DNA of 64,000 nt from Apodemus sylvaticus (GCF_947179515.1 NC_067472.1:202699068-202763067), one strand, 5' to 3'. Positions 45,060 to 56,834 are shown, counted from the first letter of the stretch. The notes: a model not told the origin generated them from the letters alone. Numbers and translations are program-made.

Positions 45060-45985
45060 TTTTTTTATATTTTATATTTTATTTTTTTATTTAAAAAATT
45101 TTTTTATTGATATATTTTTTTATTTACATTTCAAATGATTTCCCCTTTTCTGGGTCCCCACTCCCCACAAGTCCCATAAGCCCTCTTTCCTTCCCCTGTT
45201 CCTCCATCTACTCCTTCCCACTTCCCTGTTCTGGAATTCCCCTATACTCTTGCACTGAGTCTTTCCAGAACCAGGGGCCACTCCTCCATTCTTTTTGGAC
45301 ATCATTTAATATGTGGATTATGTTTTGGGTATTCAAAGTTTCTCGGCTAATATCCACTTATCAGTGAGTGCATACCATGATTGGTCTTTTGAGACTGGGT
45401 TACTTCACTTAGTATGATGTTCTCAAGCTCCATCCATTTGTCCCATGTCCTCAAGGGTCTTCCCCAGTTTCTTTTCTATTAGTTTCAGTGTGTCAGGTTT
45501 TATGTGGAGGTTCTTGATCCACTTGGAGTTGAGCTTAGTACAAGGAGATAAGAATGGATCGATTCACATTCTTCTGCATGCTGACCTCCAATTGAACCAG
45601 CACCATTTGTTGAAAAGACTATCTTTTTTCCACTGGATGCTTTCAGCTCCTTTGTCGAAGATCAAGTGACCATAGGTGTATGGGTTCATTTCTGGGTCTT
45701 CAATCCTATTCCATTGATCCGCTTGCCTGACATTGTACCAATACCATGCAGTTTTTATCACTATTGCTCTGTAGTAAAGTTTAAAGTCTGGGATACTGAA
45801 TCCCCCTGAAGTTCTTTTACTGTTGAGAATAGTTTTAGCTATCCTGGGTTTTTTGTTATTCCAGATGAATTTGAGAATTGCTCTTTCTAGCTCTATGAAA
45901 AACTGGGTTGGGATTTTTATGGGGATAGCATTGAATCTGTAGATTGCCTTTGGCAAGATGGCCATTTTAACTATATTAATCCTGC
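45060..45985 (-). mobile_element. Young rat-type L1 with internal deletion
   Basis: Flanked by TGCTTGTCTAATCTT at 45045-45059 and 45986-46000, a perfect 15-bp TSD. From 45060 to about 45441 it is 3' UTR and ORF2 C-terminus. The sequence then jumps near 45442 to the KLGKTLEDIG region, skipping roughly 0.8 kb that includes the cysteine motif, and continues to 45985. The skip is in the same orientation, so this is a deletion in the RNA/cDNA or a later one. Confidence 0.9.
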
Positions 45986-46000
45986 TGCTTGTCTAATCTT

Positions 46001-46569
46001 AACTTTACTTTGGTAGCACATATATATCAAGAAACAGATACATTTCTTTTGAATTTCCCAATTTGGTGAAGTCAAAAGAAAAATTAAAGTATGTCCTTAG
46101 GATTCTCTGGGTTTCCTTAATGTCTGTAGTGGATTCTCCTCTTTCATCCATAGATTTATTAATGTGGATTCTGTATGTGGATCCTTTAGTTACTTTGGCT
46201 AAGAGCCAACAATTTTCCTTGATTCTTTGTATTCTGCTTGCTTGCTTCTACTTCATTAATTTAACCTCGGGCTTGTTTACTTGCTGGGTCCACTTCTTTG
46301 GGTCTTACTTCTTCTTTTCTTCTGGAGCTCTCACATGAGCTATTATGTTGCTAATGTGATATTCCTTTGATTTTTGTAGGCATTAAGTGCCATAAACTTG
46401 CTGCTTCATGCCACCTTTACTGTGTCCCACAATTTGAGTATTTTGCATTTTCATTTGCATTCAATTATAAAAAGTTGTTTTCTTTCTTAATTTCTGTCTT
46501 GATCTGTTTGCCATTCTTTAGAGTGTTATTTCGTTTCCATGAGTTTATAAACTTCCTGTTGTTTCTGTT
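46001..46569 (-). mobile_element. Old L1 host element, part 3 (ORF2 RT/linker to endonuclease)
   Basis: Diverged minus-strand ORF2, ending at the CTGTT target site (46565-46569) of the ORR1 element. The next L1 bases appear at 52895. Confidence 0.8.
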
Positions 46570-46912
46570 TGCGATGGTTTGCATATGCCCCACCCAGAGA
46601 GTGGCACTATTAGGAGGTGTGGACCTGTTGGAGTAGGTGTATCACTGTGGGTGTGGGCTTTAAGACCCTTATCCTAGCTGCCTGGAAGTGAGTATTCTGC
46701 TAACAGCCTTTAGATATAAATGTAGAACTCTTAGCTCCTTTGGAGCTATGCTTGCTTGGATGCTGCCATGATCCCCCCTTGGTGATAATGGACTGAACCT
46801 CTGAACCCTGGAGCCAGCTGAACACTTGAGCCAGCCCCAATTAAATGTTGCCCTTATAAGAGCTGCCTTGTTCATGGTGCCTGTTCACCGAAGTAAAACC
46901 CTAACTAAGACA
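46570..46912 (+). repeat. 5' LTR of the ORR1 element
   Basis: Starts TGCGATGGTTTGCATATG and ends CTAACTAAGACA. It has 'gagtggcactattaggaggt', 'ataatggactgaacctctga' and 'caattaaatgttgcccttat' landmarks shared with the 3' LTR. Confidence 0.92.
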
Positions 46913-46917
46913 GAAGT

Positions 46918-46934
46918 TGGTACCAGGAGTGGGG
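46918..46934 (+). promoter_or_regulatory. Primer-binding site, tRNA-Leu type
   Basis: TGGTACCAGGAGTGGGG lies five bases after the 5' LTR and is a perfect complement of the tRNA-Leu 3' end as I know it. It ties ORR1 to the ERV-L replication machinery. Confidence 0.92.
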
Positions 46935-47148
46935 TATTGCTGTGATAGGCCTGGCTGTGGTTTTGTTTGGAAGAATGTGGATTTTGGGACTTTGGATTTG
47001 GATTTTAAGTAGGGCTTAATGAGTCATCCTAATAGGAATATGGAAGACTTTGTTGCTGAGAGTGATTTAAATTGTGCAGACCTGGATCGAGAGGTTTCAG
47101 TGAGAAGTTTTCAGTACATGGTTGCAGCAAGTCAGGTTTAGAAATGTA

Positions 47149-47150
<2 letters not shown>

Positions 47151-47213
<63 letters not shown>
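47151..47213. repeat. (GA)n microsatellite
   Basis: About 31 AG units, probably expanded from the AGAGAGA end of the target site at 47146-47157. Confidence 0.97.
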
Positions 47214-47216
<3 letters not shown>

Positions 47217-47299
47217 GGTGGACTCAGAGAATCAGGTTATACTAGTATTTATTCATGAGCATCAATAAACAAATAGAAAGTGAAAAGGGATCACATTCA

Positions 47300-47349
<50 letters not shown>

Positions 47350-47779
47350 CTGGAAAGTACTGTAGCCTTGTTCTGATGGCTGCGCAGGAAAGGACTGTGG
47401 CATTTTCTGCTGTGCTTTGGATTCCCACTGGAGTCTTTGTCCAGAGTTGGGGTGTCTGGAATCAGTGGGCTGGCTTTGGGAATGAGCCGGGTCTCAACTG
47501 GAAGAGGCTCCTTTGAACTCTCAGGGATGAGCCAATTGTAGATGCTAGACCAGGGATTTAAAGACTCTGTCAGCTCAGGCATCCAGCACTACGCTGACAC
47601 TTGGTCTTATCATCTCCATACACATACTCCAGACTCGGTTTCCATGGTATCATTTTAGTCAATCAAAATTGAGGCATTCATTTAGGGTGTTGACCTTATC
47701 ACATTTCACACATACTCACACATTCTGGACTGGGTTACATTTGTCATTTATTTTATATTGTGTACATTTATTCCTTACA
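47158..47779 (-). mobile_element. Unidentified insertion in ORR1 internal region (LTR candidate)
   Basis: GTAGCAGAGAGA occurs at 47146-47157 and 47780-47791, and the ORR1 internal text is continuous across it. The insert starts, on the minus strand, TGTAAGGAATAAATG. It has a second AATAAA near its other end (about 47253) and carries (CA)n and (GA)n runs. Neither end is poly-A, which argues against an L1-driven insertion. An LTR is the best guess, but no clean CA end is seen. Confidence 0.5.
47304..47347. repeat. (CA)n microsatellite
   Basis: About 22 CA units. Confidence 0.97.
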
Positions 47780-48637
47780 GTAGCAGAGAGACTGTTTTGG
47801 TGAAGAATATGGTTACTTTTTGTCCCTGTCTGAAGAGTATGCTTGAGGCTAAGGTGAAGAGATTTAGCTTGATTGCTTTGAAAAAGGAAGTCTCAAAATA
47901 ACCTGGTATAAATTTTATTGTGTGGTTACTAAAGTTCACTCTTACAAAGAACATTTTAATGAAAAGCACTTAATGGTAGTGCTCCTTCTGTTTCTATTTT
48001 GAGGAATAGTTTGAAGAGTATTGGTGTTAGGTCTTCTTTGAAGGTCTGATAGAATTCTGCACTGAAACCATCAGGTCCTGTGCTTTATTTGGTTGAAAGA
48101 CTTTCTATGACACTTCTATTTCTTTAGGGGTTATGGGGCTCTTTAGATGATCTATTTGATCCTGATTTAATTTTGATATTTGGTATCTGTCTAGTAAATT
48201 GTCCATTTCCTCCAGATTCTCCAGCTGTGTTGAGTATAGGCTTTTGTAGTAGGATATGAGGATTTTTTGAATTTCCTCAGTTTCTGTTGTTATATACCCC
48301 TTTTCATTTCTAATTTTGTTAATTTGGATACTGTCTTTGTGCCCTTTGGTTAGTATGGCTAAGGATTTATCTATCTTGTTGGATTTCTCAAAGAATCAGC
48401 TCCTGGTTTTGTTGATTCTTTGCATGGTTCTCTTTGTTTCCACCTGATTGGTTTCAGCCCTGAGTTTGATGATTTCCTGTCTTCTACTCCTCCTAGGTGA
48501 ATTAGCTTCTTTTTGATCCAGGGCTTTCAGGTGTGTTGTTAAGCTGCTAGTGTATGCTCTTTCCCGATTCTTTTTGGAGGCACTCATGGCTATGAGTTTT
48601 AGGAACACTACCCAACTCCTTTTACAAAGCCACAATT

Positions 48638-49096
48638 ATGCTGATACCAAAACCACACAAAAATCCAACAAAGAAAGAGAAATTCAGACCAATTTCCCTT
48701 ATGAACATCGATGCAAAAATACTCAATAAAATTCTTGCCAACCAAATCCAAGACCACAGTAAAACAATCATCTACCATGATCAAGTAGGCTTCATCCAAG
48801 GGACACAGGGATGGTTCAATATAAGGAAATCCATCAATGCTACCCACTACATAAACTCAAAGAAAAAAAACCACATGGTCATTTCATTGGATGCTGAAAA
48901 AGCATTTGACAAAATTCAGCATCCTTTCATGCTAAAAGTCTTGGAAAGAACAGGAATTCAAGGCCCATACCTAAACATAGTAAAATCAATATACAGCAAA
49001 CCGGTACCCAACATTAAACTAAATGGAGAGAATCTTGAAGCAATCCCAATAAAATCCCTACTAGACAAGGCTGCCCTCTCTCTCCATATCTTTTAA
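48638..49096 (+). pseudogene. L1 ORF2 reverse transcriptase, N-terminal part
   Basis: The 152-codon piece covers [23 protein letters not shown] and [15 protein letters not shown] (catalytic Asp). It is lost by frameshift just before the QGCPLSP segment. The catalytic FADD (LSLFADDM) lies in another frame at about 49190-49200. Confidence 0.9.
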
Positions 49097-49272
49097 TATT
49101 TTACCTGAGGTACTAGCTAGAGCAATTAGACAACGTAAAGTGGTCAAAGGGATACAAATAGGAAAGGAAGAAGTCAAACTATCACTATTTGCAGATGATA
49201 TGACAGTATACATTAAGTGACCCCAAAAACTCCACTAGAGAACTCCTACAGCTGATAAACAACTTCAGCAAA

Positions 49273-49770
49273 GTGGCAGGTTATAAAATCAACTCAAGCA
49301 AATCAGTAGCCTTCCTATACTCAAAGGATAAGCAGGCTGAGAAAGAAATTAGGGAAATGACACCCTTCACAATAGCCACAAACAATATAAAGTATCTTGG
49401 TGTGATCCTGACCAAACAAGTGAAATATCTGTATGACAAGCACTTCAAGTCTCTGAAGAAAGAAATGGAAGAAAGCTTCAGAAAATGGAAAAACCTCCAA
49501 TGCTCATGGATTGGCAGAATTAATATAGTTAAAATGGCCATTTTGCCAAAAGCAATATACAGATTCAACACAATACCCATCAAAATCCCAATTCAGTTCT
49601 TCATAGAGTTAGAAAGAGCAATTCTCAAATTCATCTGGAATAACAAAAAAACCAGAATAGCTAAAACTATTCTAAACAGTAAAAGAACTTCTGGGGGAAT
49701 CAGTATCCCAGACCTCAAGAAATACTACAGAGCCGTAGTGTTTAAAAACTGCATGGTATTGGTACAGTGA
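49273..49770 (+). pseudogene. L1 ORF2 thumb region
   Basis: 165 open codons from [20 protein letters not shown] to [15 protein letters not shown], ended by a frameshift within a KTAWYWY-type segment. Confidence 0.9.
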
Positions 49771-49923
49771 CAGGCAGGCGGATCAATGGAAGAGGATTAA
49801 AGATCCAGAAATGAACCCATACACCACTTTATCTTCGACAAAGGAGCTGAAAACATCCAGTGGAAAAAAGATAGCCTTTTCAACAAATGGTGCTGCTTCA
49901 ATTGGAAGTCAGCATGCAGAAGA

Positions 49924-50232
49924 ATGGAAATTGATCTATCCTTGTCTCCTTGTACTAAGCTCAACTCCACGTGGATCAAGGACTTCCACGTAAAGCCAGA
50001 CACACTGAAACTAATAGAAAAGAAACTGGGGAAGACTCTTGAGGACATCGGTACAGGGGGAAAGTTCCTGAACAGAACACCAATAGCTTATGATCTAAGA
50101 TCAAGAATTGACAAATGGGACCTCATAAAATTACAAAGTTTCTGTAAGGCAAAGCACACCAACAAAAGGACAAATCAGCAACCAACAAATTGGGAAACGA
50201 TCTTCACCAACCTTACATCTGATAGAGGGTAA
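49924..50232 (+). pseudogene. L1 ORF2 C-terminal linker fragment
   Basis: Open piece with [40 protein letters not shown], ending at a TAA (50230-50232). Confidence 0.85.
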
Positions 50233-50393
50233 TATCCAATATATACAAAGAACTCAAGAAGTTAGACCCCAGAGAACCAAATAACCCTATTAAAAAATGG
50301 GGTACAGAACTAAACAAAGAATTTTCACTTGAAGAACTTCGGATAGCTGAGAAGCATCTTAAAAAATGTTTAACATCATTAGTCATTAGAGAA

Positions 50394-50909
50394 ATGCAAA
50401 TCAAAACAACCCTGAGATTTCCCCTCACACTAGTCAGAATGACTAAGTTTAAAATCTCAGGAGACAGCAGGTGTTGGCGAGGATGTGGAGAAAGAGGAAC
50501 ACTCCTCCACTGTTGGTGGAGTTGCAAGCTGGTACAACCACTCTGGAAATCAGTCTGGCAGTTCCTCAGAAAACTGGGCACATCACTTCCCGATGATCCT
50601 GCTATACCACTCCTGGGCATATACCCAGAGGATTCCCCAGCATGTAATAAGAATACATGCTCCACTATGTTCATAGTAGCCCTATTTATAATAACCAGAA
50701 GCTTGAAAGAACCCAGATGTCCCTCAACGGAGGAATGGATACAGAAAATGTGGTATATATACACAATGGAGTACTATTCAGCCATTAGAAATAATGAATT
50801 CATGAAATTCTTAGACAAATGGATGGAGCTGGAGAACATCATCCTAAGTGAGGTAACCCAGTCTCAAAAGAACACTCATGGTATGCACTCATTAATAAGT
50901 GGATATTAG
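50394..50909 (+). pseudogene. L1 ORF2 C-terminal fragment with cysteine motif
   Basis: 171 open codons with [18 protein letters not shown] (last Gly to Ser, Cys residues intact) and the natural ORF2 end ...HSLISGY. Confidence 0.92.
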
Positions 50910-52602
50910 CCTAGAGAATTGGAATACCCAAAACCTAATCCATATATCAAATGATGTCCAAGAAGAACTGAGGAATGGCCCCTGATTCTGGAAAGGCTCA
51001 GTGCAGCAGTGTAGGGGAATACCAGGACAGGGAAGTGGGAAAGGGTGGATGAGGGAACACGGGGAAGGAAGAGGGCTTATGGGACTTTCCGGGAGTGGGG
51101 AGCCAGGAAAGGGGAAATAATTTGAAACATAAATATAAAAATATTGAATAAAAAATGAAAAGGAACAAGTCGAGAAAGGAAAAATAGAAAATATATGTTT
51201 CAAGTTTTAAAGGTACACTAGGAGATAGAATGAAGCTGAATCGTATGTTTTAGGAGTTAACAGATTAAGGGAGTGGGACTTTGGAGCAGGATCTCACCCA
51301 ACTAAGTTTAAGTCCAGGAATGGTGTTATGTGCCTTTAATTCTAGCAGACAAAGCCAAGCATATCTCTTGAGTTCTTGGCCAGCCTGGGACAAAGCAAGT
51401 TCTAGGTGAAGAAAAGCTTAAATCCAGGCTTGATGATACACACTTTTAATCTCAGGAGATAGAACTGCACAGATCTCTGAGTTCATGGTCAATCTACAAA
51501 ACAAGTTCCAGGACAGCCAAGCTTAGATAGTGAGTTGGAAAACAGAAAGCTGATGATGTAATAGAACAAGGGGATCATGGTCCAGCTCCAGCAAGAGGCA
51601 GAGCCTGGCAGTTTCAGCCATGTGGCTCTGGCTTTAGAGTCAAGAATAGAAAGGACTGCTGGGACAATTGATGCTGGTTAGCTGGAGCTAAGAAATTAGT
51701 GGTGATTAAGAAGAAACCAGCATCCCTGAGGTAAAATCTTCTGTGTTTTCTGAGCACACAAAGAAGCTGTGTTCTAGATGTTGCCAAGGTTGTACCTCAT
51801 GCTTCAGCTATACTTGTTAATGTGTAAGAATCACCCGTGTTACTGGTTTGGAAAGTATGATGAGGTCATGAGAAGCTATGGAAGGCCATTAGTGAAGATG
51901 CAGCCTCAGTTGTAGTTTATGGCCCAGGATTGAAGAGGTCATGCCAAGAATTTGAGTCTTGGCACCATGAAGACCGCCTATGAGAAGCTATGGGTGAAAT
52001 CTGGTTGTAGTGGAAGACTCTAGTATATCAGAGATGCCAGTGCCATGGAATGATCACACAGAGCAGGAACAACAGTGGAATCCATCAAACTGAGCTTTCA
52101 ATGCCACAGAGGACAGAGCTGGAGAAGTGACACCAGCACCTTTGGAGGAGCCCAGAAGATCATGTGTATCTTCTAGACATTGAACAAGGAAGCTGTAGCA
52201 CTGAAGCTGCCTTGGAGATCCCAAGATTCTTGAGATGCCAGAGCCATGTGCTATCTTCTGAGGAAAACTGCTGAAAGGGACTCCAACCAGATCAACAGAA
52301 AGAAATTTTTTGCAGTCAACAAAGAACAGGAGTTGGAGATATGAAGACTGCTTTTACATCAGACATGAAGATTAAGAGTTTGGAGTTTGCCCAGCTGGTT
52401 TCCTGTATTTCTTTGGGGATTACAGTTAAGTGATTGGATGTATCTCAGAAGAGACTTTGAATTTTGGACTTTTATCATTGTTGAGACTGCTACAGACAAT
52501 GGGAACTTTTGAAGTTGGAATAAGTGTATTTCTTATTACGCTATGTTCAGGTATGGCCCCCATAGACTCCTATGTTTGAACAAGCCAATGGTGGTCAGGG
52601 AG

Positions 52603-52894
52603 TAGAATGGTTTGCATATGCTTGGCCCAGGGAGTGGCACTATTAGGAGGTGTGGCCTTGTTGGAGTGGCTGTGTCACTGTGAGTGTGGGTTTAAGATCC
52701 TAGCTTCCTGGAAATCAAAATCAGATGAAGATGTGGAACTCTCATGTCCTCCCGCACCATACCTGCCTGGATGCTGCCATGTCCCCTCCTTGGTGATAAT
52801 GGACTGAACCTATAAACCAGTCTCAATTAAATGTTGTCCTTATAAGAGTTGCCTTGGTCATGGCATCTGTTCACATCAGGAAAATCTCAGGACA
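52603..52894 (+). repeat. 3' LTR of the ORR1 element
   Basis: Same order of landmarks as the 5' LTR ('gcccagggagtggcactatt', 'gataatggactgaacctata', 'tcaattaaatgttgtcctta'). It is about 50 bases shorter because of deletions and ends ...TCAGGACA before the CTGTT duplication. Confidence 0.9.
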
Positions 52895-53400
52895 CTGTTG
52901 TTGATGATGTCAATTTCTAATCCATGGTGGCCAGATAGGCCGTGGACATTATCTGAAATTTCTTATACCTGTTGATACTTGGTTTATGATGAGTATGCAC
53001 TCAATTTTGGAGAAATTTTCATTGGTTGATGAAAAGAAGGTATAACCTTTATGATTTTGGTAGACCATTCTGTAAATGTCTACTAGATTCACTTGGTTTA
53101 TAGCATCAGTTATATCCTGCATTTCTTTGTTTTAGTTTTCATCTCAATCACCTGTCTAATGGTGAGAGTCAAGTACTGAACTCACCCAGTATCAATGGGT
53201 AAGGGTCGATATATCATATTAGTTGTAATTATGTTTTTTTCATTATTTTTGGTGTCCTCATATTTGATGCATAAATATTTTGAATTACAACATCCTTTTG
53301 GTGAATTTTTGTTTTGATGACTAAGGTTTCTGGAATAAACATCTTAACACCAGTGATAGTAGAAAAGGAGATGTCACTGGTTGAATGAAATTATATATCT
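52895..53400 (-). mobile_element. Old L1 host element, part 4 (endonuclease)
   Basis: Resumes the L1 interrupted at 46569. Diverged minus-strand endonuclease sequence ('ctgttgttgatgatgtcaat', 'tagaccattctgtaaatgtc tactag'), fading out near 53400. Confidence 0.75.
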
Positions 53401-53449
53401 CCTAAATGGATTCAATCCTGGATCCGGTTGTTGTCATCTCTCGTTTCTA

Positions 53450-53618
53450 AATATTTATTTATGTATTTTATATTTATGGGAGTTTTGCACATCGGGAGAA
53501 AACTGGATCCCATCAGACTACAGTTGTAGACAGCTGTGAGACACCGTGTAGGTGCTGGGAACTGAACTCAGGACCTCCAGAAGAGCAATCATTGCTCCCT
53601 TATCCACTCCACATACAC
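53450..53618 (-). repeat. B2/B3-type SINE
   Basis: Reverse orientation: T/A-rich tail, body, then 'gctgggaactgaactcagga cctccagaagagcaatc', the complement of the B2 tRNA-like head. Confidence 0.75.
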
Positions 53619-54654
53619 TTTGAATTCTCATGTGATATTCTAAAACTGCAAGATGTGAAGGTGAAACAAGCAGTCATCAGCAGTGAAGGGCTGTAATGGC
53701 TCAGCAGTTCAAGGCCATCCCATTCCGGGTAGCAAGTGAACTTACACTTGACAAATAGAAAGTACAAATAATGCTTTATTTATTAACGTATCGAGAGTTA
53801 AGTTAATGGTCAATAAATCAGTATCTAATAATTGGTCTTTTCTACCTTATCTACTTCACACCTTCTACTCACCTTCATAACTCTTTATGCGTCTATGTTG
53901 ATGGAATGGGTTGTTATTTCTGGAATACCATCTGCAATGTACTCCTTTGGCAATCTTTGGTGCCTCTAGTCTTGATCATTTATAGTAACTTTTTTTTTTT
54001 TGGCTTTTTTGGTATTCCTGACTGTTTAGCATATAAACAGCATTCCTTATTTAGGATCATACATATGCCTTTCTTCTCAGTGGCAACCAAGTCTTATTCT
54101 CTGGGATTTTTGAGAATGAATACTACTAATTAGTCTATTTTATTCTGGAGAGTGACTTTGCTTTCCTGCACACTAGTTGAGTTTTTCTTGATCTGGGTCG
54201 GGAACTGGATGTGCTGAACTTGTTGGATGTCCACTGCATGAGCATCAGTGGTCATGTGCCTTGCCAGGCATGCCCGTTCCTGTAGGATTAATAAAAATGC
54301 AGGGGAAGCTGAGGAGGTAAGTATAGCTGGACCTACACTCCCGGGAACACATGAAGTCAGGATCCAAGAACACCAGTCTAATGTCTCCTGGAAACTGTCT
54401 CCTGGTAACAGGTGTACTCTAGGAGCAGGGGAAGTATGAACCATTAGGAGCTAGTCTGATACAGACAGCTCTTTTCATTTCCCGTTCACTGGCCTTAAAT
54501 TATCTGAGCAAGTGGCCCAGTTAAATGTGACACTTTTTGTGCTGGTAGGCTTTAGTTAGTCATTGCCACTCCAGTATAAATAACCTGGCTTATAAGCAAA
54601 CTCATGCAGCCATTGTGACTTAGGTTAAGGATTTAGAGCTAGAATTTATTAAAG
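53619..54654. other. No gene or recognised element
   Basis: Mixed-composition sequence. ORFs up to 104 codons (54130-54444, minus) have no recognisable features. Confidence 0.45.
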
Positions 54655-54900
54655 CTAACATTTAAAACATATTTTATTTATTTACAATCCAGTTGTTATC
54701 CCCTCCCACAGTTCCTCATGCCATTCCTCCTCACCATTTCCTCCGAGAAGGTGCTTCCCCCTACCAGGCCCCTACTTCACTGGGGCCTCAAGTCTCTCGA
54801 GGATTAGGCACAACTTCTCCCATTGAGGGGATATACATGTGCCTTCGTTCCTTGTCCATTCCAGGCCACTTTTATGGCTGCATCTATGCATGACCATTTC
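54655..54900 (-). mobile_element. L1 3' UTR fragment (Lx/L1_Mur-type)
   Basis: 'atttatttacaatccagttg ttatccc' and 'cacaacttctcccattgagg' match the family seen at 19.1 kb and 63.7 kb, with more divergence. Confidence 0.65.
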
Positions 54901-55650
54901 TGTATTCAGGCTTCACATCAAGGTCTTTTCAATCAGTGACAGAATGACAGAGATGGAAAGGCTAAGGGGACCCCGGGTCTGAAGCAAAAGGCGCAATCTC
55001 TAGGGAATGAAGCTGAAGTCAGAAGCGGCGCACCTGTAAGCAGCTTATTTCTGTGCTAAGGATGCCCTTGCCATGGTTGTTCATCTCCTCCTAAAATCCC
55101 GTAGACACATTGTACAGGGTTGTGGTTCACAGTCAAAGGTCCAGATAAACCTTTCTCTCAGGAAGTAGTATAGGAGGACATGGCCTATGACCTAGGAAGC
55201 TATCTTCATACAGATCTAGGCCAGGTGAGCACTTCTAGGACAAGTCAACCAACACCTCAGGTTGTACACTCAGAAGGGACAGAGTTCTTTAGACCCCAGT
55301 ACCATGCCACTCAGTGGGGGCATTCCATTCTGAACCCAGGGCATCAGATTCTCACTGTGTACTCGAAGATGTCCATTCAATAGAGAAATCTGTTGGTAAC
55401 TGGAGACTGGAAAACAGAAGTGATGAATACATGGACAATGTTTGGAAAACTGTACAATAGAATCCTTCAAGACTCCAAGGCTTTATGGGTCACTCATATG
55501 AGGACATATACATACTAACCCATAAATGAGAAATAGGCATGGTGGGTGATATCCCAGTAGAGTTAAAGAGAACAGTGCAGATACCGCATGGGAAACTGAA
55601 GAACCAGCCTTTATCTTAGGTTTAGACACCATCTTATAGTAAAGACAAAG
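54901..55650. other. No gene or recognised element
   Basis: Somewhat GC-richer; no domain-bearing ORF. Confidence 0.45.
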
Positions 55651-55659
55651 TAGGTTCAT

Positions 55660-56150
55660 TTCTGTTTATGATTAAACTTGTTTCTCAAGAATTCCCAGCT
55701 GTAACTTTATCTACAGATGGTCTGTATTGCCAGCTCCAGGAATGGAAATCATGCCTTTGTTTCAAAAAGTTGTTTATAACTATCTTGCAACCCTGTCTTT
55801 GCTTCAAATGGTTATATGGGCACCTATGAATACTTTGTTATGATTACCTGTTGTTATGCTCACCTTGCGACCACATCTTTGTTTCAGGAGAGTGTCAGGT
55901 TTAAACTGTTAGGATTCTGCCCCTCTCACCCCACCTAGTTTGTCTGCTACCTCCCCTCCCCATTTGGAAACCCCCTACCCCTGAACGATAAAACTCTCAT
56001 CTTCTTCACATACAATGAAGACTCTCAAACTCTGCTTGAGGACAAGCAACTTGTGTACGTGAATAAAAAAGCTTGCTTTAATTAATTTAGCTATGGCCAC
56101 CAGGGCCACTTGTCTTTCTTCTCCCATCTTTGGAATTAACAAGACATCCA
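55660..56150 (+). repeat. Candidate ERV LTR
   Basis: Contains imperfect internal repeats ('cttgcaaccctgtctttgct', 'cttgcgaccacatctttgtt'), a C-rich stretch, 'ctgaacgataaaactctcat' as a TATA-like element, and AATAAAAAAGC at about 56063. The order suits an LTR. Ends and TSD could not be fixed. Confidence 0.5.
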
Positions 56151-56563
56151 GAAGGACAACTACTTAACTGTCATAATTATAACTATTATGTAATATTTTA
56201 AAAGCCTCTATTTTTAAAAGAAGTCTTAGTTATGAATGTGTTATAGCCAGTTTTTGTAAATGTTGATTTAACTCTTATAAACTTTAATACTAAGTATACA
56301 GTCTTAAAATCTTATCCTCTATATACCTTAAATAACTTTGTTCAGACTTTCATAACTTAAAATGATTCTAGCTATTTATTTTGTAAATCTATTTATTTTG
56401 CATATCCATGTCAATCTTCACATATAACTCTTTATTTATTAAAATTATTTTTATATTTCTGTTTATGATTTATTAAAGTAACTATTGTTTATTCTTATAG
56501 AATGTTATTATTCAATATAATTTTAATGCCATATTTTTTATGTTTATTGCATCCTTAATTTTT

Positions 56564-56706
56564 TTTTCGAGACAGGGTTTCTCTGTATAGCTCTGGCTGT
56601 CCTGGAACTCACTCTGTAGACCAGGCTGGCCTCGAACTCAGAAATCTGCCTGCCTCTGCCTCCCAGAGTGCTGGGATTACAGGTGTGCACAACCACTGCC
56701 CGGCAA
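56564..56706 (-). repeat. B1 SINE with target-site duplication
   Basis: Reverse B1 ('cgagacagggtttctctgta' to 'ccactgcccggc'). CATCCTTAATTTTT flanks it at 56550-56563 and 56707-56720, a perfect 14-bp TSD. Confidence 0.97.
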
Positions 56707-56834
56707 CATCCTTAATTTTTAATACCATATGATAATATAGTCATGTAAATATTCCCATTTTATTTTTAAAATAAAATTGGCTAGAATGTACTCTTCATCT
56801 CCTTTTGTTTTGAAGGAATATTAACATTTAACAA

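Larger units (their letters stand above)
47967..51153 (+). mobile_element. Twin-primed L1 inside the ORR1 element
   Basis: 47967-48600 is ORF2 on the minus strand. 48601-51153 is ORF2 and 3' UTR on the plus strand, ending in an A-rich tail. The minus part stops at KIETEGALP and the plus part starts at GTLPNSF, so they are adjacent in L1 with about 10 bases of overlap, as twin priming predicts. Possible TSD AATGAAAAG at 47958-47966 and 51154-51162. Several stops and frameshifts are present. Confidence 0.88.
46570..52894 (+). mobile_element. ORR1-type MaLR element, complete LTR-int-LTR, nested in L1
   Basis: 5' LTR 46570-46912, primer-binding site 46918-46934, internal region (46935-47157, 47780-47966, 51163-52602) and 3' LTR about 52603-52894. 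It is bracketed by the 5-bp duplication CTGTT (46565-46569 and 52895-52899). MaLRs are non-autonomous relatives of ERV-L with no long coding internal region, and no ORF of note is seen here. Two later insertions interrupt it: an unidentified segment (47158-47779) and an inverted L1 (47967-51153). Confidence 0.9.
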
